64,000 nucleotides of DNA from Psychrobacter sp. FDAARGOS_221 (GTDB lineage Bacteria; Pseudomonadota; Gammaproteobacteria; Pseudomonadales; Moraxellaceae). The notes below the pieces were generated by a model, which was not told the DNA's origin, did no database searches, and saw nothing but the letters and a program-made list of their open reading frames with translations. Made by a program: the position numbers and the translations under genes. This document shows, piece after piece, positions 7,675 through 14,310 of this stretch (within the stretch, counting starts at the first letter, position 1; each line of letters starts with the position of its first letter). The DNA lies in contig NZ_NWFK02000001.1 in NCBI RefSeq assembly GCF_002313155.2, positions 682,001-746,000 of the forward strand, given 5' to 3'.

Positions 7675-8242
7675 TAGCGATACCAAGAATTTGATGTTTA
7701 ATCATCTTGACTGTATCAGCAGACAATCCAGCTTCTGATACGGCTTGCTCGGCGGTATCGGCGGCAAGTGTGGCGATCTCCTTACGTATCGCTTGCTCAC
7801 GCTTAAAGCTACTGGTTTCAGCTTGCTCAACACGCTGTACCACAAGGGCTAACTGGTTAAGTGCTTTGATATCAACGCCGTCTTCACTTTCACCCACGGT
7901 CATTGTGGTTTCAAAAGCCAGCTGCTTGATAAACTCCATCAGCATTTTGCCCACATCGCTTTGCGGTGCTTCACCAAACTGCTTAGTCCAAATCTCTGCC
8001 ATCTCACGGCTTTCACGAATACGGGCAGACATTTGCTCCATACGAGTGCTAAAGCGATTAAGCCCGCTACGACTTAAGCAGTGTTCCTCATCAAGACCGG
8101 CGTCCAAGATGAGCTGATTTATCTCAGATAATATCTTGGCCTGTGATAGCTTTTTATCACGTAGCATCAGCGTTAGTTGGCTTTTGATGTCACTAGGGAG
8201 TAGATCCACTTTGCTTGCACGTCCTCGTGTCTTGTCAGTCAT
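7667..8242 (-). CDS. Mu gp27-like protein (DUF3486), probable small terminase partner
   Basis: 191 residues starting MTDKTRGRASKVDLLPSDIKS, the typical beginning of DUF3486, with an HTH-like N-terminal part (KLSQAKILSEINQLILDAG) and a C-terminal coiled-coil region (VVQRVEQAETSSFKREQAIRKEIATLAADTAEQAV). In Mu, gp27 precedes the large terminase and is taken to be the DNA-recognition small subunit, which fits this architecture. Ribosome site AAGGAT 5 nt before ATG. Its stop overlaps the terminase start. Confidence 0.85.
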   Translation of the reverse strand: MTDKTRGRASKVDLLPSDIKSQLTLMLRDKKLSQAKILSEINQLILDAGLDEEHCLSRSGLNRFSTRMEQMSARIRESREMAEIWTKQFGEAPQSDVGKMLMEFIKQLAFETTMTVGESEDGVDIKALNQLALVVQRVEQAETSSFKREQAIRKEIATLAADTAEQAVSEAGLSADTVKMIKHQILGIAND

Positions 8243-8250
8243 AGCTATCC

Positions 8251-8550
8251 TTAATACTTCGGATTAGGCTTTTTAACACCATCAACGACGCTCACGCCGT
8301 TTGTAACATCAAGACCACGCTGGGTGATTGTTGCTACTAATAAGTCAGAGCCTGTCACATCAATATGATTTACTTTAACCAGCCCTTGCTCCTCAAGCCA
8401 CAGCATATGGTTACGCACTAAGTCCATGCTGATACTGTGACCGTATTGAGCGAGGCAGGTTTGCAAGATGTTTTGGTTGGCGTCGTTATTGCAAGCAACC
8501 AATGCTTGAAGCAGTGCTAGGCGCTGATCTGCTATAATTAAATTGGTCAC
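8251..8550 (-). CDS. Mu gp26-like / VpaChn25_0724-type phage protein with winged-helix look
   Basis: 99 residues. The pattern of an N-terminal helix pair (LALLQALVACNNDANQNILQTCL), a recognition-like helix (SISMDLVRNHMLWLEEQGLVKV) and a two-strand wing (SDLLVATITQRG) suggests an ArsR-like winged helix, as in a small phage protein family located just before gp27. Start codon GTG at 8550 with AAGGAG 9 nt upstream. Precise role unknown; it may regulate the packaging genes or be a structural accessory. Confidence 0.65.
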   Translation of the reverse strand: MTNLIIADQRLALLQALVACNNDANQNILQTCLAQYGHSISMDLVRNHMLWLEEQGLVKVNHIDVTGSDLLVATITQRGLDVTNGVSVVDGVKKPNPKY

Positions 8551-8551
8551 G

Positions 8552-8899
8552 CTATTTATCTCCTTTGTTTACTTCTTTCTCAACGAGCAAATCAACCAGT
8601 CGAGACAATCCTTTAATGCTGGAACGTAATGCATATGTTTCGCCCCTCATTTCTTTGATGGCCGCTTGCAGCCCCATTAGGTCTTTGGCTGAGGGTAGAT
8701 GTTGTAACTCTTGTTCCACTTTATCGACTCGATTTTCCACTTCATCAAATTTTAGATTGAGATAATCTAAGCCTTCTTTAATCTCTACTTTACGTGCATA
8801 ACGTGCATCTAGTATCAAATACACGATAGAGCCAACTGTACCGCATAGCGTCAAAAACACTGCCCAATGAGCTGTAATGTATTCAAAGATTTGTCGCAC
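8552..8899 (-). CDS. DUF2730 membrane protein (Mu gp25-like)
   Basis: 115 residues: one N-terminal transmembrane helix (about 9-27, AVFLTLCGTVGSIVYLILD) followed by a long coiled-coil cytoplasmic region (FDEVENRVDKVEQELQHL). This is the pattern of the DUF2730/gp25 family found between lysis genes and gp26-gp27 in Mu-like phages. GTG start with AAGGAT 6-7 nt upstream; the stop lies 2 nt from the next start. Possibly spanin-like or lysis accessory, but this is inference from place and shape. Confidence 0.7.
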   Translation of the reverse strand: MRQIFEYITAHWAVFLTLCGTVGSIVYLILDARYARKVEIKEGLDYLNLKFDEVENRVDKVEQELQHLPSAKDLMGLQAAIKEMRGETYALRSSIKGLSRLVDLLVEKEVNKGDK

Positions 8900-8902
8900 C
8901 AG

Positions 8903-9124
8903 CTATCCTTTTTTTTCATAGTCTTGCTGGCAACCAATACAGCGCAAAGTCAGCCCCAGCTTGACTCGTTGTGGCTCTACCAGCTCGCCACAGTCAATAC
9001 ACTCATAGTCACCATCACTGTTTTGATTGTGAGTTGTTATGACTTGTGCTTTCGCGTGTGCAATAGCTAATTGCTGTGCCAGCATAATATCTTGCTGTTT
9101 TTGTGCATAATCGACGTTATCCAT
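8903..9124 (-). CDS. TraR/DksA-type C4 zinc-finger protein
   Basis: 73 residues. The C-terminal half has C-x2-C (YECIDCGELV) and C-x2-C (RCIGCQQDY) separated by 17 residues, the DksA/TraR zinc finger. The N-terminal half is a single helix with acidic and Gln residues. Such short phage TraR proteins bind the RNA polymerase secondary channel and mimic DksA plus ppGpp. It lies in the lysis/late cluster between the holin candidate and gp25-like gene with 2-4 bp spacings. Confidence 0.85.
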   Translation of the reverse strand: MDNVDYAQKQQDIMLAQQLAIAHAKAQVITTHNQNSDGDYECIDCGELVEPQRVKLGLTLRCIGCQQDYEKKG

Positions 9125-9126
9125 AG

Positions 9127-9309
9127 CTATCTTTTGTGTCTATATGTTTTGTTAAAGAGTAACCACGCCGTTGCACCCAATGTAATCAATGCGCCAACTG
9201 CTGTATCAAGCTGTTCCGCATTGAGTAAACCGCTTTGTACCAAGTTAGTACCTAGACCGATAAGCGAATAACGGATGATGGGGAATAAAATGCTGTCTTG
9301 CTTATCCAT
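9127..9309 (-). CDS. Small membrane protein, holin candidate (Pam3 gp28-like)
   Basis: 60 residues with two hydrophobic stretches (about 8-25 and 35-52), ending in a basic tail (NKTYRHKR). The pattern (YSLIGLGTNLVQSGLL..., then LDTAVGALITLGATAWLLF) resembles a short phage holin family in which a glycine-rich first helix is followed by a V/IGA-containing second helix. It is located directly after the endolysin gene, which supports a lysis role. AGGAA lies 6 nt before ATG. Confidence 0.65.
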   Translation of the reverse strand: MDKQDSILFPIIRYSLIGLGTNLVQSGLLNAEQLDTAVGALITLGATAWLLFNKTYRHKR

Positions 9310-9336
9310 GTTAGATTCCTAATAACAAGTTATTTG

Positions 9337-9972
9337 CTAAATTTGAAAGTGGGGGTTATCGTACTCACCACGCTCATGCCAACGGCTATCGCCATCCCAA
9401 TTACCGCCCCACGTTATATCAATACCAAGTTCTGCACCCGCTGCATACATGGCTTTAGCGACTTCTTCAAATAAGTCGATGCGCTCCCAGACAGCATTCG
9501 TGTAGGGTGCGGGGAACACATCAACCGCATGACCATAACCATCTGCATGCGCACGGTGTTTAGATCCCAGCGGATTGTTTAGCCACGTCACTTTTCGTAC
9601 TTTAGGTTTTGCGTATTTAACAGGTACGCCTTTAGCTCGCAATTGACTAGCCGTTCGACCTTTCCCGTACATTTCCCACATCTTCTCTTTACTACGTACA
9701 CCATCGATCACTTTAAATGGGGTCGTAGTAAGTTCAGCAGCACGGCGCACGACTTTAACTAAATCAGGATGCACACCTTTAAGCTTGGCATCCCAGTCAT
9801 CCTTCCAATCACCGGCAGCAGGTTTAGCTGGTTCGACTTCTTTTAATCCACTGTCAGCAATCATTTGATTAAATGTCTTTAATGTCTCTTTACCTGCGAC
9901 ACCATCGACTGCTAAGTTGTAACCAAGTCGTCTTAGTGTGTGTTGCATCTGTAAAACGTATCTGTCACCCAT
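9337..9972 (-). CDS. Endolysin: peptidoglycan-binding domain plus M15 peptidase
   Basis: 211 residues. About residues 1-35 form a peptidoglycan-binding module (VLQMQHTLRRLGYNLAVDGVAG). The C-terminal part is an M15-family L-alanyl-D-glutamate/D-Ala-D-Ala type peptidase with zinc ligands in SKHRAHADGYGHAVDVFP and the final PHFQI. It degrades the wall at the end of the lytic cycle. The start is placed at 9972 because GGAG lies 5 nt upstream. The upstream ATGs at 9993 and 9987 lie right at the T-run of the terminator (9994-10029) and lack a ribosome site. Confidence 0.9.
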   Translation of the reverse strand: MGDRYVLQMQHTLRRLGYNLAVDGVAGKETLKTFNQMIADSGLKEVEPAKPAAGDWKDDWDAKLKGVHPDLVKVVRRAAELTTTPFKVIDGVRSKEKMWEMYGKGRTASQLRAKGVPVKYAKPKVRKVTWLNNPLGSKHRAHADGYGHAVDVFPAPYTNAVWERIDLFEEVAKAMYAAGAELGIDITWGGNWDGDSRWHERGEYDNPHFQI

Positions 9973-9993
9973 ATTTACTCCAGTCATAGACAT

Positions 9994-10029
9994 AAAAAAA
10001 CTCTAACTAATGTGTATTAGTTAGAGTTT
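9994..10029 (-). terminator. intrinsic terminator between early/middle and lysis genes
   Basis: Perfect 14-bp stem (AAACTCTAACTAAT / ATTAGTTAGAGTTT) with GTGT loop, followed on the minus strand by seven T. It should end the transcript coming from ner-A-B-mor-HU. The late promoter-like element lies just upstream, so late transcripts may start inside the stem and escape it. Confidence 0.88.
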
Positions 10030-10050
10030 ATCGAGTGTGTGACTGTGAGG

Positions 10051-10072
10051 TTATTAAACTGGTTTACTGATT
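10051..10072 (-). promoter_or_regulatory. late-promoter-like element upstream of the endolysin (Plys analogue)
   Basis: Nearly identical (21 of 22) to 3016-3037 before gene I; + strand core TGGTTTACTGATT. A possible -10 box GATAAA on the minus strand (10027-10032) lies 19 bases further on, at the edge of the terminator stem. Mu has activator-dependent late promoters at exactly these two genes. Confidence 0.58.
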
Positions 10073-10085
10073 AAATAAGGAGTTA

Positions 10086-10358
10086 TCAGTTGACCGCTTC
10101 ATCTAAGCTTTTACCAGCTTTAAATTTGGCCACGTTTTTAGCAGGGATTTGCAAAGATTCGCCAGTCTTAGGGTTACGGCCAATACGTGACTTACGCTTT
10201 GCAGTACTAAAGGTGCCAAAGCCAACCATTTGCACGTTATCACCATTTGCTAGTGCTTCTGTTACGCCATACTCAAACGCTTGTAGTGCAGAGCGAGCTT
10301 GCTCTTTTGTGATACCAGCGTCTTCTGCCATTTTGTTAATTAGATCTTGTTTGTTCAT
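10086..10358 (-). CDS. Phage-encoded HU-family DNA-binding protein
   Basis: 90 residues, the standard length: helical N-terminus (MNKQDLINKMAEDAGITKEQA), the saddle motif GFGTFSTAKRKSRIGRNPKTGE with the conserved proline in RNPKTG, and C-terminal KFKAGKSLDEAVN. HU bends DNA. In Mu transposition the host HU and IHF are needed for transpososome assembly and for the early operator, so a phage copy could make this phage less dependent on the host. It is the last gene before the terminator at 9994-10029. AAGGAA 8 nt upstream of ATG. Confidence 0.93.
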   Translation of the reverse strand: MNKQDLINKMAEDAGITKEQARSALQAFEYGVTEALANGDNVQMVGFGTFSTAKRKSRIGRNPKTGESLQIPAKNVAKFKAGKSLDEAVN

Positions 10359-10411
10359 TGTTTAATTCCTTATTTTGATTTATTTCCCAGTATCCGACTG
10401 GTGGCGGCTAA

Positions 10412-10618
10412 CTATAAATGTTTAGGTTGTTTGGCTTGCAATGCTTTTACTGCTTTACCTAACTTTTTTGCAAATCGTGATATTTTACGACTAACCAAAA
10501 CTCGAAAAAGTAAATCTTCTTCATCAGGCCTTAGTTTTCGTTGCACACCGCCAATATAAACCAAGTTTCCATGTTGCTCATAGAATGGGAATACTTTACG
10601 CATTTTGCTAATTTTCAT
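10412..10618 (-). CDS. Small basic phage protein, unknown function
   Basis: 68 residues, starting at the ATG at 10618 that overlaps the previous stop as TAATG with GGGAG 5 nt upstream. A GTG two codons earlier gives the longer alternative. The protein is strongly basic (SRKISRFAKKLGKAVKALQAKQPKHL at the end) with a VYIGGVQRKLRPDEEDLLFRVLV core. The basic amphipathic C-terminus suggests nucleic-acid binding; a role such as a late activator is a guess based only on its place at the end of the middle region. Not recognised as any family. Confidence 0.55.
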   Translation of the reverse strand: MKISKMRKVFPFYEQHGNLVYIGGVQRKLRPDEEDLLFRVLVSRKISRFAKKLGKAVKALQAKQPKHL

Positions 10619-10860
10619 TACCACTCCCAGTTTTCATCATTTTCATCATCTTTAAGGTCGTCATCTTCATCATCGTGAGTGACCATGACGACTTTGACAT
10701 CAAGAAGCGTTCTAGGCCTTTCATCAGGTCTTAAACTTTCATTGAAAGACTTAATTGTTCTAGTCGCCCATTTATACTCGTCCTGATTATTATCAATTTG
10801 ATATTCTTCAATCCAAGGTTTATCCCTATCATCTTTGACTTTAATTTCAATATGTTTCAT
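10618..10860 (-). CDS. Small acidic phage protein, unknown function
   Basis: 80 residues with a highly acidic tail (about 62-80, DDEDDDLKDDENDENWEW). It is translationally coupled to the following gene, whose ribosome site lies in its last codons. No family recognised. The acidic tail could make it a DNA mimic or a binding partner of the basic protein next to it, but this is only inferred from charge. It lies 9 bp downstream of the DUF3164 gene. Confidence 0.55.
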   Translation of the reverse strand: MKHIEIKVKDDRDKPWIEEYQIDNNQDEYKWATRTIKSFNESLRPDERPRTLLDVKVVMVTHDDEDDDLKDDENDENWEW

Positions 10861-10869
10861 ACGACCATC

Positions 10870-11499
10870 CTATACCTTACTAAAATCCAATGAAATTTGA
10901 TGATACTTACCATGCTCATCACGCTCATAAAAACGCATATATTCAGTGCTGCTAGTTACTTGCATAGCATCCGCAATGGCTTCCATTGCTTTTTCCCACT
11001 TGGGATGCTCAAAGTTGTGACGGCGTAGGCCAAGCACACGCTGGGTGCTAACTTTACCTTCTTTATCCACTTGGAACGCATCATTAACTAGGGTCATAAT
11101 CTCTTTGGCACTGCTTGCACCCCATTCTTCAATACATGCGTGAATAAGGTTTTGGGCTATCTGCAAGCGTTCATCAAAGACAATATGATCTTGGATAGCA
11201 ATCTGTACTTTGTATTTACCGTCAAAGCTTGGCAGACTGACATTGCCTTTTTTACCACCATATTCAGTGTCATATTCAGCAGCAGACAAGTCCAAAAAGT
11301 CTCTAAAATCAGCAAATAAAGAGGCCTTAATATCCTGCATCACACCTCGTAAGTGCTTGGCATCCTTAATCATCATTTTGACTTGCTCATCTCGTAGCCT
11401 ATCAATAGGTTTTATCTTATCGATAGGCACGTGATAGCCTTTTTCGTTGAGCATATAGCCTGCTGGCACTTGTTCTTGATGTTCTTGATAATGAGTCAT
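10870..11499 (-). CDS. DUF3164 family early phage protein
   Basis: 209 residues beginning with VPAGYMLNEKGYHVPIDKIKPIDRLRDEQV, the typical DUF3164 opening, and containing RVLGLRRHNFEHPKWEKAMEAIADAMQV near the C-terminus. DUF3164 proteins occur in the early/middle region of Mu-like phages (sometimes wrongly labelled sulfate transporter). The molecular role is unknown. AAAGGAA lies about 8 nt before the ATG. Confidence 0.85.
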   Translation of the reverse strand: MTHYQEHQEQVPAGYMLNEKGYHVPIDKIKPIDRLRDEQVKMMIKDAKHLRGVMQDIKASLFADFRDFLDLSAAEYDTEYGGKKGNVSLPSFDGKYKVQIAIQDHIVFDERLQIAQNLIHACIEEWGASSAKEIMTLVNDAFQVDKEGKVSTQRVLGLRRHNFEHPKWEKAMEAIADAMQVTSSTEYMRFYERDEHGKYHQISLDFSKV

Positions 11500-11541
11500 A
11501 CCGCAATTCCTTTTATTATTAAATAAGTTATATCTGGCTAC

Positions 11542-11769
11542 TTACTGTGCAAACCACAGCATCAGTTGCATAGCCAGCACCAGTACTAACATTGCTACCC
11601 CCACACGCAGCCACAGATGCACTGTGTCTACATGACGCTTCATCTGTGCAATATCACGCTCAAGCGCATTGCGTCTGTTGTCTGCACGCAACCAGTCTTT
11701 GATGCTTCTCTCTTTACCGGTTTTAGCGGTTTTGGCAGGTTCAATATTTTCAATATATTCATCTAACAT
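11542..11769 (-). CDS. Small C-tail-anchored membrane protein, unknown
   Basis: 75 residues: a charged soluble part (about 1-50) and a C-terminal transmembrane helix (VGVAMLVLVLAMQLMLWF, about 55-73). GAGGA lies 7 nt before the ATG. No family recognised. It sits among early genes between Mor and DUF3164. A host-takeover or exclusion role is possible but not shown by sequence. Confidence 0.6.
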   Translation of the reverse strand: MLDEYIENIEPAKTAKTGKERSIKDWLRADNRRNALERDIAQMKRHVDTVHLWLRVGVAMLVLVLAMQLMLWFAQ

Positions 11770-11812
11770 CGTCTTATCCTCTTAATGTGTTTTAAACGTC
11801 TTTAAAGCTAAT

Positions 11813-12202
11813 TTAAAACAGGTTTGGTTGGTTTTTATCTTGCATCTGTTTGCGAACACGCTTTATCACTGCATATACCCAAGCTACGCTACAGCCAAAC
11901 TCTTTTGCTAGCTGATTATGATTGCTGCCGTTGAATTTCTCGTACATCTGCATATCTCTATTACTGATTTTTACGCTTAGTGTAATAGGGATATACACTT
12001 GCGTACCGCCAGCTTGCTCAGCAAACGCCAGTGCAACATCAACGCCAAGCTTGTTTGCAGTAACTGGTGTAAGACCATAGTGCTTAACACCGACATGGGC
12101 GACTGTGCCCGCCAAGTCTTTGATCAATTCAGGAGCGGATACATCAAACACATCAAGTGACATACCAGCCGCACTTACTTCTTCTTTTTTTGTATCCGCC
12201 AT
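11813..12202 (-). CDS. Mor-family transcription activator
   Basis: 129 residues. The C-terminal helix-turn-helix (NRDMQMYEKFNGSNHNQLAKEFGCSVAWVYAVIKRVRKQMQ) and the preceding strand VYIPITLSVK match the Mor/C family. In Mu, Mor activates the middle promoter, leading to expression of C and then the late genes. No second Mor/C paralogue is visible before the lysis genes, so this single protein may serve as the late activator here, as in some Mu relatives. AAGGGG 7 nt before ATG. Confidence 0.88.
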   Translation of the reverse strand: MADTKKEEVSAAGMSLDVFDVSAPELIKDLAGTVAHVGVKHYGLTPVTANKLGVDVALAFAEQAGGTQVYIPITLSVKISNRDMQMYEKFNGSNHNQLAKEFGCSVAWVYAVIKRVRKQMQDKNQPNLF

Positions 12203-12212
12203 GATTAACCCC

Positions 12213-12755
12213 TTACTTGTCGTTTTTCAGTTTTTGTAGTCGCAACTTATCTTCTTCTCGTTGCTGCCAGCTTTTTAGTGTTTCGATTAACTGCCAAAGT
12301 TCTCTATCATCAGCACCACGCAAGTTGATAATAAGCGGCTTATCATCCTGCTTGCGTTGCTTGTTAAACAGCTTACGAGCAAAGGCATTCAGCGCATTAT
12401 CGCTACCATCTTTTACAAATCCTTGCTGGTGCATCGTGATCCACAGCGCTTGGACTTTGCCTAGCATAGGCCGTTCAATCCTTTGCTCATCTTTATTGCG
12501 GACAGAGTTGTCTTTTTTACCACTGTACTTACCACGTCTGGCCTCAAAGCCTTTACTACGCATCTCATCAATCACGCCGTTAAGCTCAGCCAAAGTCATG
12601 TTTTTGATGCTACGCTTGGCACTGCCACTGACACGCTGGCTAACGTTAGCCAACATATCTCTGTAAGTCGCATCATCCAGCTGTAGCGCATGCATGCCAG
12701 TCTTTATAGTGCGTTTGAGCTTGTTCTTATAGATAGTCGTCGTATTAGTCGTCAT
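12213..12755 (-). CDS. GemA-like regulatory protein (gp16, DUF1018)
   Basis: 180 residues. KTGMHALQLDDATYRDMLANVSQRVSGSAKRSIKNMTLAELNGVIDEMRSKGF is the DUF1018 core, with GKVQALWITMHQQGFVKDGSDNALNAFARKLF following. In Mu, GemA influences host gene expression and DNA supercoiling. It lies 3 bp downstream of MuB and 10 bp upstream of Mor in the early operon. The C-terminus is charged (REEDKLRLQKLKNDK). Confidence 0.87.
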   Translation of the reverse strand: MTTNTTTIYKNKLKRTIKTGMHALQLDDATYRDMLANVSQRVSGSAKRSIKNMTLAELNGVIDEMRSKGFEARRGKYSGKKDNSVRNKDEQRIERPMLGKVQALWITMHQQGFVKDGSDNALNAFARKLFNKQRKQDDKPLIINLRGADDRELWQLIETLKSWQQREEDKLRLQKLKNDK

Positions 12756-12758
12756 AAC

Positions 12759-13667
12759 TCACCCCATTTGCTTCTGTGCTGATAAGATCAGCGGTAGCGT
12801 GATTGGCTCATTGCGAGCCTTGGCAGTTAGTCCTGCAAGTTGCAAGTAGTTGGTTAGGGCACGCAATGAGCCAGCACCTTGACCAATGCTATATAAGGCA
12901 TTCATCAGCTTGGTGTCAGACAGCTCAAGCCCCCAAGCCTGTGCTACTGCATCGATATCCTTTTTGCTGTTCTGTTGTACTGATTGTCTTTTGGCGTTAC
13001 GACTCCAAAGCCGTGCAAACTGGTGACGCTGGTTAAATCCACCTTGCATCTGTGTATACACCTTGTCATTACCGATTAGCATAAAGCCGACTTCACTGTC
13101 TTCTTGCAAGATGCGTAATTCTTCTAACACCTTAAGTGGTAAGTGGTCAGCTTCATCAATAATCATCAAGCCCTTGGTGCCTGAGAGTTTCGACTTTAAG
13201 ATGCGTGATAGTTTGCCAGCACGCTTAGGGGCATCACTGATACCAAGCTCTAACGCCATTTCATACAGCACTTCATTGATAGTGCAAATGCTAGGGCGTG
13301 CGGTTATCATCCATACGTTATTATTGGCTTTGGTGTATTGGCGAGCCGCTTGCGTCTTACCAACGCCAGATGCGCCGTATACCACACCCATCTTGCCGAA
13401 CATCTTCAAAAAGTCGCAGTCAGCAAATATCTTTGTCGCAGTAGGTGTCTCTACAAAGTCAGGAGCAGAGACAAACGTAGCAGTCTGCTTTGTTTGTGCG
13501 TCATACCAGCTTTGCAGTGACGCCTCCAGCTTCTCGTTATCACCTTTATAACTACCCTTAAAAAAGCTGCTTAACGCACCAGAGCTAAAGCCACATTCTT
13601 TGGCAACTTGGGTTTGAGTTAAGCCTTTTTCTTCTATCAGTTGTTTTACTTGATCTGTTAATGTCAT
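12759..13667 (-). CDS. MuB-like transposition target protein (AAA+ ATPase)
   Basis: 302 residues. An N-terminal lambda-repressor-like HTH (KGLTQTQVAKECGFSSGALSSFFKG, about 14-38) is followed by an AAA+ domain with Walker A GASGVGKT (98-105), Walker B LMIIDEAD (167-174) and a C-terminal MuB-type region. MuB binds target DNA as an ATP filament, activates the transposase and gives target immunity. Here it is separated from the transposase gene by about 640 bp, unlike the tight A-B arrangement in Mu. Its ribosome site is weak (AGAGAG, 10 nt upstream). Confidence 0.92.
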   Translation of the reverse strand: MTLTDQVKQLIEEKGLTQTQVAKECGFSSGALSSFFKGSYKGDNEKLEASLQSWYDAQTKQTATFVSAPDFVETPTATKIFADCDFLKMFGKMGVVYGASGVGKTQAARQYTKANNNVWMITARPSICTINEVLYEMALELGISDAPKRAGKLSRILKSKLSGTKGLMIIDEADHLPLKVLEELRILQEDSEVGFMLIGNDKVYTQMQGGFNQRHQFARLWSRNAKRQSVQQNSKKDIDAVAQAWGLELSDTKLMNALYSIGQGAGSLRALTNYLQLAGLTAKARNEPITLPLILSAQKQMG

Positions 13668-13700
13668 AATATTTTCTCTCTTCTATTTAAGAGGTTCGTT

Positions 13701-14273
13701 ATGCTTAAGTTTTATAATACGCCACTCACCGTATCCAACAGCTTTCAAAATATGTTTTACACCTTTCACGAGATGCAACGTATTGCTTTTGAGGGTTGGA
13801 GTGATGAGGACTTTATTAATCTAAAAAGATGCCTTTTAATTGTAGGTAGCGATGAATTTTACCGATGGGAGCATGCCAACAAAAACGAGATCTTTTCTTT
13901 TTGCCTTGCTGATACAACACGGCGCAACAAGACAAAAAAGTGGCAAACCCCTGTCGCTCGTCTTTTGTTAGCTTGCACACGTTGGCGAATGCTCTGCTAT
14001 TCACAAGAGTTGCAATCTGAGCTTGAAGATCTTGAAAATTTTGAGTCTGTATCTGAGATGAAAGAAATTCAAATGTCGGTGCAGTTAGTAGCCGACTGTC
14101 ATGCAATTTTTGACGGTATTCCTGTGCTTCCTCCCGAAGCTGGTGGTCTTCTAGACGACTTAAATCAAACCCCTTGGTCTTTTTGGCAGAAGATTGTTGC
14201 AACTGATTTTGGTCAGCTTCTGCTTTCAGACATGGTGCTAGACGGTGATCACTATCGTTTGAAAGATTTTTAG
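13701..14273 (+). CDS. Unknown protein on the strand opposite to the early operon (possible moron)
   Basis: 190 residues, not recognised. It begins 33 bp from the MuB start, pointing the other way, with AAGAGG 6 nt before ATG. Sequence-level support: the GC pattern in codons is coding-like in the part not shared with the opposite frame (position 2 lowest), G exceeds C in first positions, and the protein has a balanced composition with many aromatic residues (e.g. FHEMQRIAFEGWSDEDF, TPWSFWQKIVATDFG) and no signal or membrane segment. It competes with the frame 13816-14310 on the other strand. A lone opposite-strand gene inside an early operon would suit a prophage accessory (moron) gene. Function unknown. 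Confidence 0.5.
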   Translation: MLKFYNTPLTVSNSFQNMFYTFHEMQRIAFEGWSDEDFINLKRCLLIVGSDEFYRWEHANKNEIFSFCLADTTRRNKTKKWQTPVARLLLACTRWRMLCYSQELQSELEDLENFESVSEMKEIQMSVQLVADCHAIFDGIPVLPPEAGGLLDDLNQTPWSFWQKIVATDFGQLLLSDMVLDGDHYRLKDF

Positions 14274-14310
14274 TTTGCATTGGGTTTTTTGCTTGTGTTG
14301 TCTTACTCAT
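13816..14310 (-). CDS. Unknown early-operon protein between A and B (competes with 13701-14273)
   Basis: 164 residues, not recognised. In favour: it has the operon's direction, its ATG overlaps the transposase stop (ATGAGTAA) and a perfect AAGGAG lies 7 nt upstream. Against: the composition is unusual (very rich in Q, K and S at the N-terminus), and in the first-position bases C exceeds G, which is atypical for real genes. It ends about 150 bp before MuB. Only one of this and the opposite frame is likely to be real. Confidence 0.45.
   Translation of the reverse strand: MSKTTQAKNPMQTKNLSNDSDHRLAPCLKAEADQNQLQQSSAKKTKGFDLSRLEDHQLREEAQEYRQKLHDSRLLTAPTFEFLSSQIQTQNFQDLQAQIATLVNSRAFANVCKLTKDERQGFATFLSCCAVLYQQGKKKRSRFCWHAPIGKIHRYLQLKGIFLD

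Noticed and set aside
10090..10365. A 91-codon + strand frame opposite HU
   Set aside because: Mirror frame of the HU gene; the HU protein is unmistakable.
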